Positions 36,093-44,227 of a stretch of DNA of 64,000 nt are shown here, piece by piece; within the stretch, counting starts at the first letter, position 1; each line of letters begins with the position of its first letter. This DNA comes from Rhizobium sp. BK399 (GTDB taxonomy: Bacteria > Pseudomonadota > Alphaproteobacteria > Rhizobiales > Rhizobiaceae): assembly GCF_014194695.1 (NCBI RefSeq), contig NZ_JACIAH010000006.1:1-64000 (forward strand). Reading direction: 5' to 3'. A program made the position numbers and the translations under genes. The notes under the pieces were generated by a model. The model saw only the letters and a list, made by a program, of their open reading frames with translations. It had not been told where the DNA came from and did not search any database.

Positions 36093-37277
36093 TCAGACAA
36101 AGGTGTGAGCTGGAAGGCGCAGCGCGTGAACTTCTACCGGCTCTTCAAATCCCCTCAGATTGTGGAGTCCCATGCGCTCGGTTCGCTCCGAACAGTTTGC
36201 CAACTTGACAAACTCGGACGAGATCAAGACCGGGCGCTGGAGCTCCTTTGTGAGATTTTCGAGACGAGAAGCAAGGTTCACGGCCGGTCCGATCACGGTA
36301 AAGTCGAGCCTCTTCTGCGAGCCGATATTGCCATACATTACTTCGCCGACGTGTACGCCGGTGCCGTAGCGCAGTTCATCCGCGAATCTGGTCCCCTGAG
36401 CCTTCGCAATCGCTTCGTGGGCGTCGTAAACGGCTTGCAGGAGGTTTTCGCACGCTTTTGGCTGTTCTAGTGGAAAAACGGCAAGCAGCCCGTCGCCGAT
36501 GAATTTCAGGATCTCTCCGCCATGCCGGTCAACCGGACCGGCAACGGCATCGAAATACTGGTTCAGTATGGAGATGACTTCATCGCGCGGACGACGGTCC
36601 GACAGTTTGGTGAAGCCGCGCAGATCGCAGATCATGATCGCCGCGTTGATTGACACGCCGCTTCCGCGCGTCGTCGCCCCGTCCAGTATCTGCTCGCTGG
36701 CATGCGGTCCGACATAGGTCTCAAGTAACGTGCGTGCCAGCTGATTCTTGACCCGGATTTCGCTGACCAAAGAAAACAGGGGCAGTATTTCGCGCAGAAA
36801 TCCAATGTCACCATCATCGAAGCCACTCGGTCTGGCTGTCGAAAATGTAATGAGATGCCGCTTGCCCTGCGTGTGATCGATTGGCCAGCCGGTATATTCA
36901 GAATGACCCTGCTCGCGCAGCTCCTCGTACAGCGGAAAGGCGTGCGGCCCGTGGATCTGAAGCTTTTGACGGATTTCCGAGCCTGTGCTGAAGACGACGC
37001 GATAAGGGCTCTGGAGGAAGGTAGCGGTTGCCTCAACTTCGTAGCCCACGATCTGTACATCCGGTCTCGATTGCCCCCTGGCCCATATGATCCTCGTCCC
37101 GAGCCACTGCGGATGGTAGACGCGGATATGCAGGCTCGCCCGGCTGAGCGCGACGCCACAGTCAACGAGCCGAGTGCAGAGCTGCATGAATATCTGCGCG
37201 ATATCGCGTTCCTCGCGAACGCCAGCGAGCAACCACTGAACGAGCGAATCGCGGCGGGGGTTATTCAGAAGACTCAT
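36093..37277 (-). CDS. Class III adenylate/guanylate cyclase
   Basis: 394-residue soluble protein with a GAF-like N-terminal half (about 20-200) and a C-terminal class III cyclase domain: 'ICDLRGFTKLSDRRPRDEVISILNQYFDAV' with the first metal Asp, 'GGEILKFIGDGLLAVFP' with the second, and 'GTGVHVGEVMYGNIGS'. It lacks a histidine-kinase or TM part. Excellent RBS (GGGAGGAACAAG). Cyclases of this type are frequent in Rhizobiales, many with unknown inputs. The GAF-like domain could bind a ligand. Confidence 0.9.
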   Translation of the reverse strand: MSLLNNPRRDSLVQWLLAGVREERDIAQIFMQLCTRLVDCGVALSRASLHIRVYHPQWLGTRIIWARGQSRPDVQIVGYEVEATATFLQSPYRVVFSTGSEIRQKLQIHGPHAFPLYEELREQGHSEYTGWPIDHTQGKRHLITFSTARPSGFDDGDIGFLREILPLFSLVSEIRVKNQLARTLLETYVGPHASEQILDGATTRGSGVSINAAIMICDLRGFTKLSDRRPRDEVISILNQYFDAVAGPVDRHGGEILKFIGDGLLAVFPLEQPKACENLLQAVYDAHEAIAKAQGTRFADELRYGTGVHVGEVMYGNIGSQKRLDFTVIGPAVNLASRLENLTKELQRPVLISSEFVKLANCSERTERMGLHNLRGFEEPVEVHALRLPAHTFV

Positions 37278-37495
37278 CTTGTTCCTCCCGATCGAGCGTC
37301 TGAACTCATCGACCGAAACCTTGACCTTCGCACTGATACCATTTCAACGGTTATCGGTGGGCGGATCTTGGCAGGACCGCCAGCGGCCGCGCGGTTCTGG
37401 GTATTTACGTCTGCATTTGGTACTGCACGGCGCCCGGAGGCGCCAATGGCGGCAGCCAGAGACGCTCGCGAGAAACACGTCCGTGCTGTCTTTCT

Positions 37496-37867
37496 TCAAC
37501 GCGACGTGGCTTGCGCAACAAACTCGAGCAGATCCTGCGAGTTCAGAGGCTTCGCCAGAAACAACGCTGCGCCGGCCGACAGCGCGTGCTGCCTGATGGT
37601 GCTCTCAGCAAAGGACGACATCATGCAAACCGGAGGGCCTTCAGCCCGAACCACCGCATCGAGAAGCACGAGGCCGCTGGTCCCTGGCATTCTTACATCG
37701 GCGAGCACGCAGTCCACACGGGACAGGTCGCCCGAGTCCAAGAAGGCGTCGGCCGAGCCGTAAATCAGACTGGAGACGCCGACGGTTTCGAAGAGGTCAC
37801 GGAGTGCCTCCAGCAAAGCGCAATCATCGTCTATGATGGCGATCGTCGTTTGTTTCGTGGCCTGCAT
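37496..37867 (-). CDS. Single-domain response regulator (FixJ/NodW-type receiver)
   Basis: 123-residue receiver only: acidic pocket IIDDD (Asp13-15), phospho-Asp57 in VLADVRMPGTSG, switch Ser in MMSSFAES and Lys in FLAKPL. No output domain follows, so it acts by protein contact or as a phosphate sink. It lies 218 bases upstream of the cyclase gene and 4 kb from the orphan MASE1 kinase, the nearest candidate partner. Confidence 0.85.
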   Translation of the reverse strand: MQATKQTTIAIIDDDCALLEALRDLFETVGVSSLIYGSADAFLDSGDLSRVDCVLADVRMPGTSGLVLLDAVVRAEGPPVCMMSSFAESTIRQHALSAGAALFLAKPLNSQDLLEFVAQATSR

Positions 37868-38437
37868 GGAGCATGGAACCTCAGAAGAGTGGGCCGGGGC
37901 AGTTCCCGGCGGTTAAAAGAAAATTTCGTTCTAAAAGCACTGGATAACGACGCTCGGCCTTTCAAACATTCCGGGCGGTGAGATCAGCCAGACGGTGCTC
38001 ATGCGCACGCCTTGGTCAAAAGGCTGTGGCGACCCTATGACCTCTAGTTCGCAAGCGTCGGTTCCAACGCTATCTGTCGAAGACAGCTGCTGCGTGCTCG
38101 TCATTCTTCGCTCGAAGGTATTTCAGGCTCCCGCCAAGATCGCGGCACCTCTCCGCCCGATGACGAGAACTCCGGTTACATCTCATGGTATCAGACCGGT
38201 AAGGCGATACAATTAAACGAACGTTTGGTCGCGGACCGAAAGTCTTTGATTCAACGCTGAGCGGGGCTCTGTGCGCGCCACTCGTTACCCGATTCATCTC
38301 TGCGCTCACTGAACGCACAAAATCCCCCAACTCAGGTTTGAGTCGACCGCTAGCACCCCCGACAGAGGGTCCGCGACGGTCCTGAACCGGCACGTCTCGA
38401 CCCGGCAAAGCAGAAGCGAAGGCACAAACACGATTGA
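37868..38437. other. Gene-poor region with possible TetR-type dyad
   Basis: About 570 bases without a supported gene. At 38215-38226 lies AAACG-AA-CGTTT, an inverted repeat directly after a TACAAT hexamer (38209-38214), which could be a repressed promoter. Long open frames here (for example minus strand 38070-38486) have no protein-like character. Confidence 0.35.
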
Positions 38438-38542
38438 ACAGCTGGAGTGGCCGAGGTTTTGCGGCAAACGCTGCCCCTCTTTGCAATTGCCGTCGTGATG
38501 TTAGGTGCGGCTTCGTGGCTCTTTCGACGTCGTCTCGAATAG
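38438..38542 (+). pseudogene. Remnant of an ABC-2-type permease C-terminus
   Basis: After an in-frame stop at 38435-38437, 34 codons encode a hydrophobic stretch ending 'FAIAVVMLGAASWLFRRRLE' then stop. This looks exactly like the last helix and basic tail of ABC-2-type drug/antibiotic permeases. No start or upstream coding sequence remains, so it is probably the residue of a deleted efflux operon next to the TetR gene. Recognition rests on the short tail pattern only. Confidence 0.35.
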
Positions 38543-38573
38543 GGACGCCTCTCCAATTTCGTTCGTTTCCCGA

Positions 38574-38606
38574 TTGAGCCGCATGGGGCGGTACGCTACA
38601 GTACCG
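38574..38606 (+). promoter_or_regulatory. tetR promoter with overlapping palindromic operator
   Basis: TTGAGC (38574-38579), 17-base spacer, TACAGT (38597-38602). Overlapping the -10 is CGGTAC-N6-GTACCG (38589-38606), a perfect inverted repeat of the type bound by TetR-family proteins. It is 36 bases before the TetR start codon, implying autoregulation. Confidence 0.6.
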
Positions 38607-38641
38607 TTACCATTTCAGAAAGACTTCGTTTGCGATCAACT

Positions 38642-39199
38642 ATGAACCAGACGACGGTGTTTTTCGAGAAGGGCTTCTCCCGGACGTCGATGGATGACGT
38701 CATCGGGATCGTCGGCGGCTCCAAGCGGACCCTGTATAAGTACTTCCCAAGCAAGGACGAGTTGTTTTTTGCGGTTGCCGTGCGCGTTTCGGACCGCACT
38801 GTGGAAGAACTAAGGGTCAAGCACAGCGGCGATCTGCAGGAAACATTGACAAAGTTCGGAATGAGTTACCTGCGAACTGTTGTCTCGCCAGAAGGGCTGT
38901 CTCTTTTCCGCGCAGTCATTTCGGAGGCGCCGCGCCTGCCGAAGCTGGGGGAAGGCTTTTTACGTCATTTAACAAATCGCATTTCTCAGCTTCTGGTGGA
39001 CTACTTCGAGACACAGGAAAAGATTGGCGATGCAATCTCGGCTGCGGAGCAGTTTCTAGCCCTTGTCCGGGGGCCGACCCACTATGTGGCTTTGCTCGGT
39101 GGTAGACCGCCGAGCGATGAAGAGATCGCATTCGCGGTGAGGCAAGCGGTCGCGACGTTCCTCTATGGAGCTATTGGTAGCCCAGATACCAACGTCTGA
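38642..39199 (+). CDS. TetR-family transcriptional regulator
   Basis: 185-residue TetR-like repressor. The HTH is 'FFEKGFSRTSMDDVIGIVGGSKRTLYKYFPSKDELFFAV'. The N-terminus is short for the family: the helix before FFEKGF is reduced to MNQTTV. The ligand-binding domain runs to residue 180. The 3' end is odd: its last codons overlap a histidine-kinase fragment, and a 9-bp direct repeat sits there, so the original C-terminus may be replaced. An intact promoter/operator precedes it. The target efflux genes seem to be lost. Confidence 0.85.
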   Translation: MNQTTVFFEKGFSRTSMDDVIGIVGGSKRTLYKYFPSKDELFFAVAVRVSDRTVEELRVKHSGDLQETLTKFGMSYLRTVVSPEGLSLFRAVISEAPRLPKLGEGFLRHLTNRISQLLVDYFETQEKIGDAISAAEQFLALVRGPTHYVALLGGRPPSDEEIAFAVRQAVATFLYGAIGSPDTNV

Positions 39200-39629
39200 C
39201 CCCAACGTCTTGGGCGACCGCATTCAGCTTCAGCAAGTCATCGTGAACGTGCTGCTGAACGGTATTCAGGCCATCTCGCATGCCGGGACCGACCGGCGCC
39301 AAATCGTTGTTGAGACATCGTATGGTTTGGACGGAGTGACAATGCTGAGTGTGGAAGACACCGGTGGTGGCATAGCTTCCGACCATCTAAGCCGGATCTT
39401 CGACGGATTCTTCTCGACGAAGGCGGACGGCGTTGGCATCGGCCTAGCCATATGTCGTTTCATCGTGGCAGATCACCAAGGAGCGATCAGCGTCGAAAAT
39501 GAAGCGGGCGTAGGCGCACGGTATTTGGTCACACTTCCCGCTATATCCGACGGAGAGGTTTCGAACGACGGTGGCAAGGTTGCGGACAGCAGTGCACTGG
39601 CGCCGACACGGACAAGGGACAATCGATGA
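39165..39629 (+). pseudogene. Histidine-kinase C-terminal fragment (HATPase domain only)
   Basis: An open frame of 154 codons encodes an HATPase_c domain: N-box 'GDRIQLQQVIVNVLLNGIQAI', G1 'VEDTGGGIASDHLSRIFDGFFSTK', G2 'GVGIGLAICRFIV'. PAS, dimerisation and phospho-acceptor regions are absent. It overlaps the TetR end in another frame. CCAACGTCT is directly repeated (39189-39197 and 39202-39210) at the join. It looks like the 3' remnant of a PAS-type kinase fused by deletion to tetR. An 'orphan ATPase-only' protein is possible but unlikely. Confidence 0.75.
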
Positions 39630-39662
39630 AGAAGCAAATTGCATTCACTTGAGGAAAAACGC

Positions 39663-40418
39663 ATGAGCATTCAACTCTTCAGCTTGAAGGGCAAGCGGGC
39701 CCTCGTCACCGGCTCCTCGCAGGGCATCGGCTATGCCCTGGCCGAGGGCCTTGCAGGCGCCGGCGCAGAGATCGTGCTCAATGGCCGCGACGAGGCGAAG
39801 CTACAGGCGGCCGCCCAAAGCCTCGGCGTGAAGCGCACGCTTGCCTTCGATGCTACGGATCACGAGGCCGTGCGCAACGCCGTCGACGGCTTTGAGGCGG
39901 AAATCGGCGCCATTGACATCCTTGTCAACAATGCTGGCATGCAGCACCGCACGCCATTGGAGGACTTTCCGGCAGATGCCTTCGAGCGGTTGCTGAAGAC
40001 CAACATCTCCACGGTTTTCAATGTCGGCCAGGCGGTCGCGCGTCACATGATCAAACGAGGCGCCGGGAAGATCGTCAATATCGCCAGCGTCCAGACCGCG
40101 CTTGCTCGCCCCGGCATCGCGCCCTATACGGCGACCAAAGGCGCGGTCGGCAACCTGACCAAAGGCATGGCGACCGACTGGGCGAAATACGGTCTGCAAT
40201 GCAATGCGATCGCCCCTGGCTATTTCGACACGCCACTAAACGCCGCTCTCGTCGCCGATCCGGCCTTCTCAGCCTGGTTGGAAAAACGCACGCCGGCTGG
40301 CCGCTGGGGCAAAGTCGAAGAGCTTGTTGGCGCCTGCATCTTCCTTTCCTCCGACGCTTCCTCTTTCGTGAACGGACATGTGCTCTACGTCGACGGCGGC
40401 ATCACGGCTTCGCTCTGA
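39663..40418 (+). CDS. SDR, gluconate 5-dehydrogenase-like
   Basis: 251-residue classical short-chain dehydrogenase: GSSQGIGYALAEGLA cofactor motif, NNAG, catalytic Ser (NIASVQT), Tyr and Lys (YTATK). Adjacent features 'GPGYFDTPLN'-like 'APGYFDTPLNAALV' and 'GRWGKVEELVG' resemble gluconate 5-dehydrogenases (Gno/IdnO), which interconvert D-gluconate and 5-ketogluconate. ATG 39663 follows GAGGAAAAACGC. It stands alone before a strong terminator; no gluconate transporter or kinase is adjacent. Confidence 0.9.
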   Translation: MSIQLFSLKGKRALVTGSSQGIGYALAEGLAGAGAEIVLNGRDEAKLQAAAQSLGVKRTLAFDATDHEAVRNAVDGFEAEIGAIDILVNNAGMQHRTPLEDFPADAFERLLKTNISTVFNVGQAVARHMIKRGAGKIVNIASVQTALARPGIAPYTATKGAVGNLTKGMATDWAKYGLQCNAIAPGYFDTPLNAALVADPAFSAWLEKRTPAGRWGKVEELVGACIFLSSDASSFVNGHVLYVDGGITASL

Positions 40419-40524
40419 GGCATCCCGGCGCATTGCGGTAAGGCGGTCGGGTACGAGCCGCTCGCCCAACCAGTTATTCCAAAGATCAGAAACTGCCCGG
40501 AACGCGATCGTGCCGCCGCGATGG

Positions 40525-40552
40525 GGAAAGGCCGCCTTTCGGCGGCCTTTCC
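40525..40552. terminator. Bidirectional terminator
   Basis: GGAAAGGCCGCC (40525-40536) and GGCGGCCTTTCC (40541-40552) form a perfect 12-bp stem with a TTTC loop. It lies between the convergent SDR and amidohydrolase genes, ending 4 bases from the stop of the latter, and can serve both. Confidence 0.75.
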
Positions 40553-40556
40553 GCTT

Positions 40557-41981
40557 CTACGAGGATGCCTTGCCGATTCCTCCGGAAACGAGGCGGCCCT
40601 TGTGGAAGGTGGCGCCGCGGGCCGGCATGCGGGCGACGGCTTCGGCCGAGCAGCTCGCGGTCGTCAGCGTAAAGCCCGCATCGTCGCCGGGTTTCGGCCA
40701 GGCGCGATTGCCGTCATTGTCGAGTGGCAGGACGCCGCCGGTGGAAATGGCGAGCGAGCGGGACAGGTGGTACTCGTCGGAGCCGCGGTAGAGCTGGGCG
40801 TAGAGATTGGCCTTCTCCAGCATGTCGCCGCTGCCGAAGGGCGACCAATGGTCGATGACGCTGTCGGTGCCGGTCATCACGAAGACGCCTGCCTTGCTGA
40901 GCTGTGGTAGCGGCATCATCAGCCCGCCGATCGGTACGGTCGATGCGATCGTCATGCCGTTTGCGGCAAGCCGCGCCGCCGTCTCTTCGAGGACTTCGGG
41001 GCTGAGCGTCGTCAACGCGAAGGCGTGGCTGATCGTCACCTTGCCCTTGAGTGCCGGGTTCTTCTCCACCGTGTCGATCATGTAGTTGACCGCGGCAACG
41101 CCTGCCGGACTTGTCTCATGCAGGTGAATGTCCACGCCCTTGCCGGTGTCGAGTGCGATCTGGAACATCGCGTCGAGCGATTTTTCCATGGCGCCGTCGA
41201 CATTCGTCGGGTCGAGGCCACCCACATATTCGACGCCCATCTGCATGGCTTCACGCATCAGGCCATCGACCTTCGAGTGCAACAGGCCGTGCTGTGGGAA
41301 GGCGACGATCTCGCAGATGAAGTCGTCGTTGTGTTTCTCCAGCGCAAGCTTCAGGTGCTCCAGGCTTTTCAGGCCGCTCACCGGATCGATGTTGCAATGG
41401 CTGCGGGCAATCGTGCTGCCCTTGGACTGCAGGAGCGCGATCAGGCCTTCGGCGCGCTGGACCGAGGTCGGCAGCAATTTCGGCAGCAGCTTTTCCTCGA
41501 GTGCGATCATATCCATGATCGTCTTGCCTTGGCGTGGTAGCGGCGCCTGCCACGCGCCACCGTAGAATGTCTTGTCGAGGTGGATGTGCATATCGCGCAT
41601 GGTCGGCAGGGCGAGTTGACCGCCTGCCTCGTAGGTCGGCAGGCCCGCCGGTAGCGTGGCCCCGGCGGCATGCAGCGCGGCGACCTTGCCGTCTTTGACT
41701 TCCAGTGTGTATAGCGCCGTTCGGGTGGCGACGATGACATCACCATCCCTCTCGAAACCCTCTTCGAGGCGTACGTTGCCGAGCAGGTAGTGGCTGTCTT
41801 TCACAGTAGTTACCGTGGCGCTCTCTACGCAATTCGTGGTCTCGGCTGCAGCCTCGCGGCTCATGCCGCCGGTCAGCCCTGTGACTGCCGCGACTGTTGT
41901 CAATTGACCGGTGCGGCTTAGGAAGGCCCTGCGGCTCTGCGATACAGCGTGTTGCACTATCGTCTCCTCATCGTCGTGCAT
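40557..41981 (-). CDS. Tat-exported amidohydrolase (cytosine-deaminase-like)
   Basis: 474-residue metal-dependent amidohydrolase from ATG 41981 (the frame remains open to 42020 with no better RBS). The N-terminus has a Tat motif SQSRRAFLSRTG with a hydrophobic, Ala-rich stretch after it, so periplasmic. Metal-ligand segments are 'MRDMHIHLDKTF', 'ARSHCNIDP', 'DIHLHET', 'VTISHAF' and 'TGTDSVIDHW', the CodA-like set. Exported cytosine-deaminase-like hydrolases are unusual, since nucleobase deaminases act in the cytosol. The substrate may be an exogenous N-heterocycle or amide. The LysR gene behind it is the likely regulator. Confidence 0.88.
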   Translation of the reverse strand: MHDDEETIVQHAVSQSRRAFLSRTGQLTTVAAVTGLTGGMSREAAAETTNCVESATVTTVKDSHYLLGNVRLEEGFERDGDVIVATRTALYTLEVKDGKVAALHAAGATLPAGLPTYEAGGQLALPTMRDMHIHLDKTFYGGAWQAPLPRQGKTIMDMIALEEKLLPKLLPTSVQRAEGLIALLQSKGSTIARSHCNIDPVSGLKSLEHLKLALEKHNDDFICEIVAFPQHGLLHSKVDGLMREAMQMGVEYVGGLDPTNVDGAMEKSLDAMFQIALDTGKGVDIHLHETSPAGVAAVNYMIDTVEKNPALKGKVTISHAFALTTLSPEVLEETAARLAANGMTIASTVPIGGLMMPLPQLSKAGVFVMTGTDSVIDHWSPFGSGDMLEKANLYAQLYRGSDEYHLSRSLAISTGGVLPLDNDGNRAWPKPGDDAGFTLTTASCSAEAVARMPARGATFHKGRLVSGGIGKASS

Positions 41982-42065
41982 GGAAGGGATGACGTATTTT
42001 AGGAAATGTCCCCGTTGCATGGCAGCGACATTTGAAAATGCTGGCTATTCGATTTGCCAATGACG

Positions 42066-42923
42066 TCAGCGTGTCAGACCACAGAAAGCAATGAGCCGAT
42101 CAGCGAGGTCGAGCGCCAAGAGGGAGGCGTTGTCCCGGTAGAACAGAGCAAGCTCGAAGTCCTCGACCGGTGGCAAATGCTCGGCGATACCGAGCACACG
42201 ATGCGCCGGCAGCCGGCAGCTTGCCGGTAGCAGGCTAACGCCGAGACCGGCGGCAGACGCGGCCGCAAGGGCTGCGAGGCCCCCGCCGCTATAGCTGACG
42301 CGCCAGCGAACGCCGAGGCTGTCCAGCGTCTGACACAGTTCCTCGCGGTAAAGCCCGTTAACGGGAAAGACGGCGATCGGAACCGGCGATTGGTCGATAG
42401 CTGGGTGCTTCTGGCTATCGAGCCAGAGCAGTGGTTCGGCCCGTGCGGCGCGTGGCAGATGTACCCGTCGCTGCTTGACCAATACGAGGTCGAGTTCCTC
42501 TTGAAGGTAGGCTCGGTGCAGGTCGCGGCTGAGGCCGCTGGTGACGTCGAGTCGGAGATTCGGATGCTCGCGCTTGAAGGCTGCAAGCAACTCGACCGTC
42601 GGCACGGTGAAATCCTCAGGCATGCCGAGTCGCAAAACGCCGTCTCGCCACGGGCCGGTCAGCGCATCGTGCGCCTCCTCGTTGATCGCAATAATGCGTC
42701 GCGCATAGCTCAGAAGCTTGATGCCCTCTTCGGTTAGCCGCACCTCGTGGGAGGTTCGCTCGAAGAGCGCCTTGCCGAGAAGTTCCTCCAGGCGGCGCAC
42801 CTGCTGACTGACGGTGGACTGCGATAGCGACACCCGGTCGGCCGCGCGTGTAAAACTGGCGGTCTCGCTCACGGCCACGAAGCTGATCAGAAGCTGCGGG
42901 CTGAACATGGGATAGCGATTCAT
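42066..42923 (-). CDS. LysR-family transcriptional regulator
   Basis: 285 residues: N-terminal HTH ('FVAVSETASFTRAADRVSLSQSTVSQQVRRLEELLGKALFER') and LysR substrate-binding domain. ATG 42923 (MNRYPMFSPQ) is the typical family start; the frame remains open upstream to 43058 but lacks sense. It lies 84 bases upstream of the amidohydrolase on the same strand, so the pair may be read together; the usual divergent LysR layout is absent. Confidence 0.92.
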   Translation of the reverse strand: MNRYPMFSPQLLISFVAVSETASFTRAADRVSLSQSTVSQQVRRLEELLGKALFERTSHEVRLTEEGIKLLSYARRIIAINEEAHDALTGPWRDGVLRLGMPEDFTVPTVELLAAFKREHPNLRLDVTSGLSRDLHRAYLQEELDLVLVKQRRVHLPRAARAEPLLWLDSQKHPAIDQSPVPIAVFPVNGLYREELCQTLDSLGVRWRVSYSGGGLAALAAASAAGLGVSLLPASCRLPAHRVLGIAEHLPPVEDFELALFYRDNASLLALDLADRLIAFCGLTR

Positions 42924-43017
42924 AATTCCGCCGTCGCGCGTTGGACCATTATCACTTCTAACCGGACGCGAAGGACTCCACAATGTTCGCATATTCGAAG
43001 GCGTAGGCAGACAAATG

Positions 43018-43050
43018 AAGCGTCCGAACCGCAATTGGGCACGGACGCTT
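43018..43050 (-). terminator. Hairpin after the HbpS-like gene
   Basis: AAGCGTCCG (43018-43026) and CGGACGCTT (43042-43050) form a 9-bp stem 10 bases past the stop of the minus-strand 43061-43552 gene. There is no strong T tract, so termination is uncertain. Confidence 0.45.
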
Positions 43051-43060
43051 TCCATCACAG

Positions 43061-43552
43061 TTACTTCAACCTGTCGGCCAATTTCTCGATGGCTTTGACG
43101 GCGCAGGCTTCATCGAGGTTGCCGCCCGGTGCACCGCCGACGCCGATCGCGCCGACCGTGTCCTTCCCGACCTTGACCGGCACGCCACCGGCGAGCACCA
43201 GGAAGCCTGGGATATCTGCGAGGCCAGCGGCGGCACCGTTCTTCTGCACCGTCTCGGCCATGCCGCTGGTCGGATTCCGCGAGGATGCGGATGTATAGGC
43301 CTTGGCTGTCGCGGCATTCGCGGTGTGAGCACCTGCGCCTTCAGCGCGGACGAGCGCCAGCAAGATGCCCGCGCGGTCGGTAACGGCGGCTGCGACGTTG
43401 TAGCCATCAGCGGCGCACGCGCTGACGGCAGCTTGAGCAAGATCGACTGAAAAAGCAGTGCCGAGGCTGGTTTGCTTCGCGATATCTTCCGCAACAGCCG
43501 GGGCGGCGATAACGGTGCCAAGAACAATAGAAAGAAGGACGCTTTTCATCAT
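43061..43552 (-). CDS. Secreted HbpS/GlcG-family protein
   Basis: 163-residue protein with a clean Sec signal (MMKSVLLSIVLGTVIAAPAVAED) followed by the GlcG/HbpS fold ('VAAAVTDRAGILLALVRAEGA', 'TAKAYTSASSR', 'FLVLAGGVPVKVG', 'GAIGVGGAPGG'). ATG 43552 (or 43549) sits after AGGTTCCC. HbpS of Streptomyces is an extracytoplasmic haem-binding redox sensor that feeds a two-component kinase. Here the gene lies next to a kinase/FixJ pair on the same strand, which makes that kind of partnership plausible (inference). It is the exported counterpart of the protein at 3955-4386. Confidence 0.88.
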   Translation of the reverse strand: MMKSVLLSIVLGTVIAAPAVAEDIAKQTSLGTAFSVDLAQAAVSACAADGYNVAAAVTDRAGILLALVRAEGAGAHTANAATAKAYTSASSRNPTSGMAETVQKNGAAAGLADIPGFLVLAGGVPVKVGKDTVGAIGVGGAPGGNLDEACAVKAIEKLADRLK

Positions 43553-43645
43553 GGGAACCTCCAGGTGTTCGTTTTCCCGGAAGAGGGTGTATCCAGCGTG
43601 GTGCCGTTCCGAAATTCGCACGGTCACGGAAGCTTATCGGTAGGA

Positions 43646-44227
43646 TTACCGATACACGCCGAGCCAGATGCGCGTCTGCTCGGCGACAGCGGGCGTTCCA
43701 AGCTTCATGGCGATGCTTGCTCTGTGGCTGTCGACGGTGCGGACGGAGACGTCGAGGGTTGTTGCAATATCTTTGCTGCCCAGCCCCTTTGACACGAGCT
43801 CCATGACCTCGCGCTCACGGGCAGTGAGCTGGTCGAGCAGGTTGGCGGTTTCCTGTCGGGCAAGCAGCTCGGCAAGTTGCGCCTCGCACGAGGCAATCGC
43901 CTCGATCAGCACATGTTCATCAATGGGCTTGACCAGGAAGTCTGCCACGCCGGCCTTGAAGGCCCGGCGGCAGGCTTCGACGTCGCCATGCCCGGTGATC
44001 ATGATTGCGGGCCACGCAATGCTCATCTCGGCCAGCTTCTTCAGCAGCTGCAATCCGCTCGTTGCCGGCATGCGCAGGTCAAGGATCAGTATGCCGGGCT
44101 TTGCCTTGTCCATATGGGCGAGCAGGTGCGCCGCATCCGGGAAAGCCGTTACTTCCTTGCCATAGGTCGAAAGCAGCAGCACCAGAGCCTCGCGCACCGA
44201 GGCGTCGTCATCGACAAGATAGATCAT
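43646..44227 (-). CDS. FixJ-type LuxR-family response regulator
   Basis: About 193 residues from ATG 44227: receiver with Asp6-8, phospho-Asp50 (ILDLRMPATSG), switch Thr (ITGHG) and Lys (FLVKPID), then a LuxR/FixJ HTH ('LTAREREVMELVSKGLGSKDIATTLDVSVRTVDSHRASI'). Its start overlaps the kinase stop (ATGA at 44227), so the pair is translationally coupled. Confidence 0.92.
   Translation of the reverse strand: MIYLVDDDASVREALVLLLSTYGKEVTAFPDAAHLLAHMDKAKPGILILDLRMPATSGLQLLKKLAEMSIAWPAIMITGHGDVEACRRAFKAGVADFLVKPIDEHVLIEAIASCEAQLAELLARQETANLLDQLTAREREVMELVSKGLGSKDIATTLDVSVRTVDSHRASIAMKLGTPAVAEQTRIWLGVYR

Noticed and set aside
38070..38486. 138-codon minus-strand ORF in the gene-poor region
   Set aside because: Low-complexity Arg/Ser-rich translation with no start signal.
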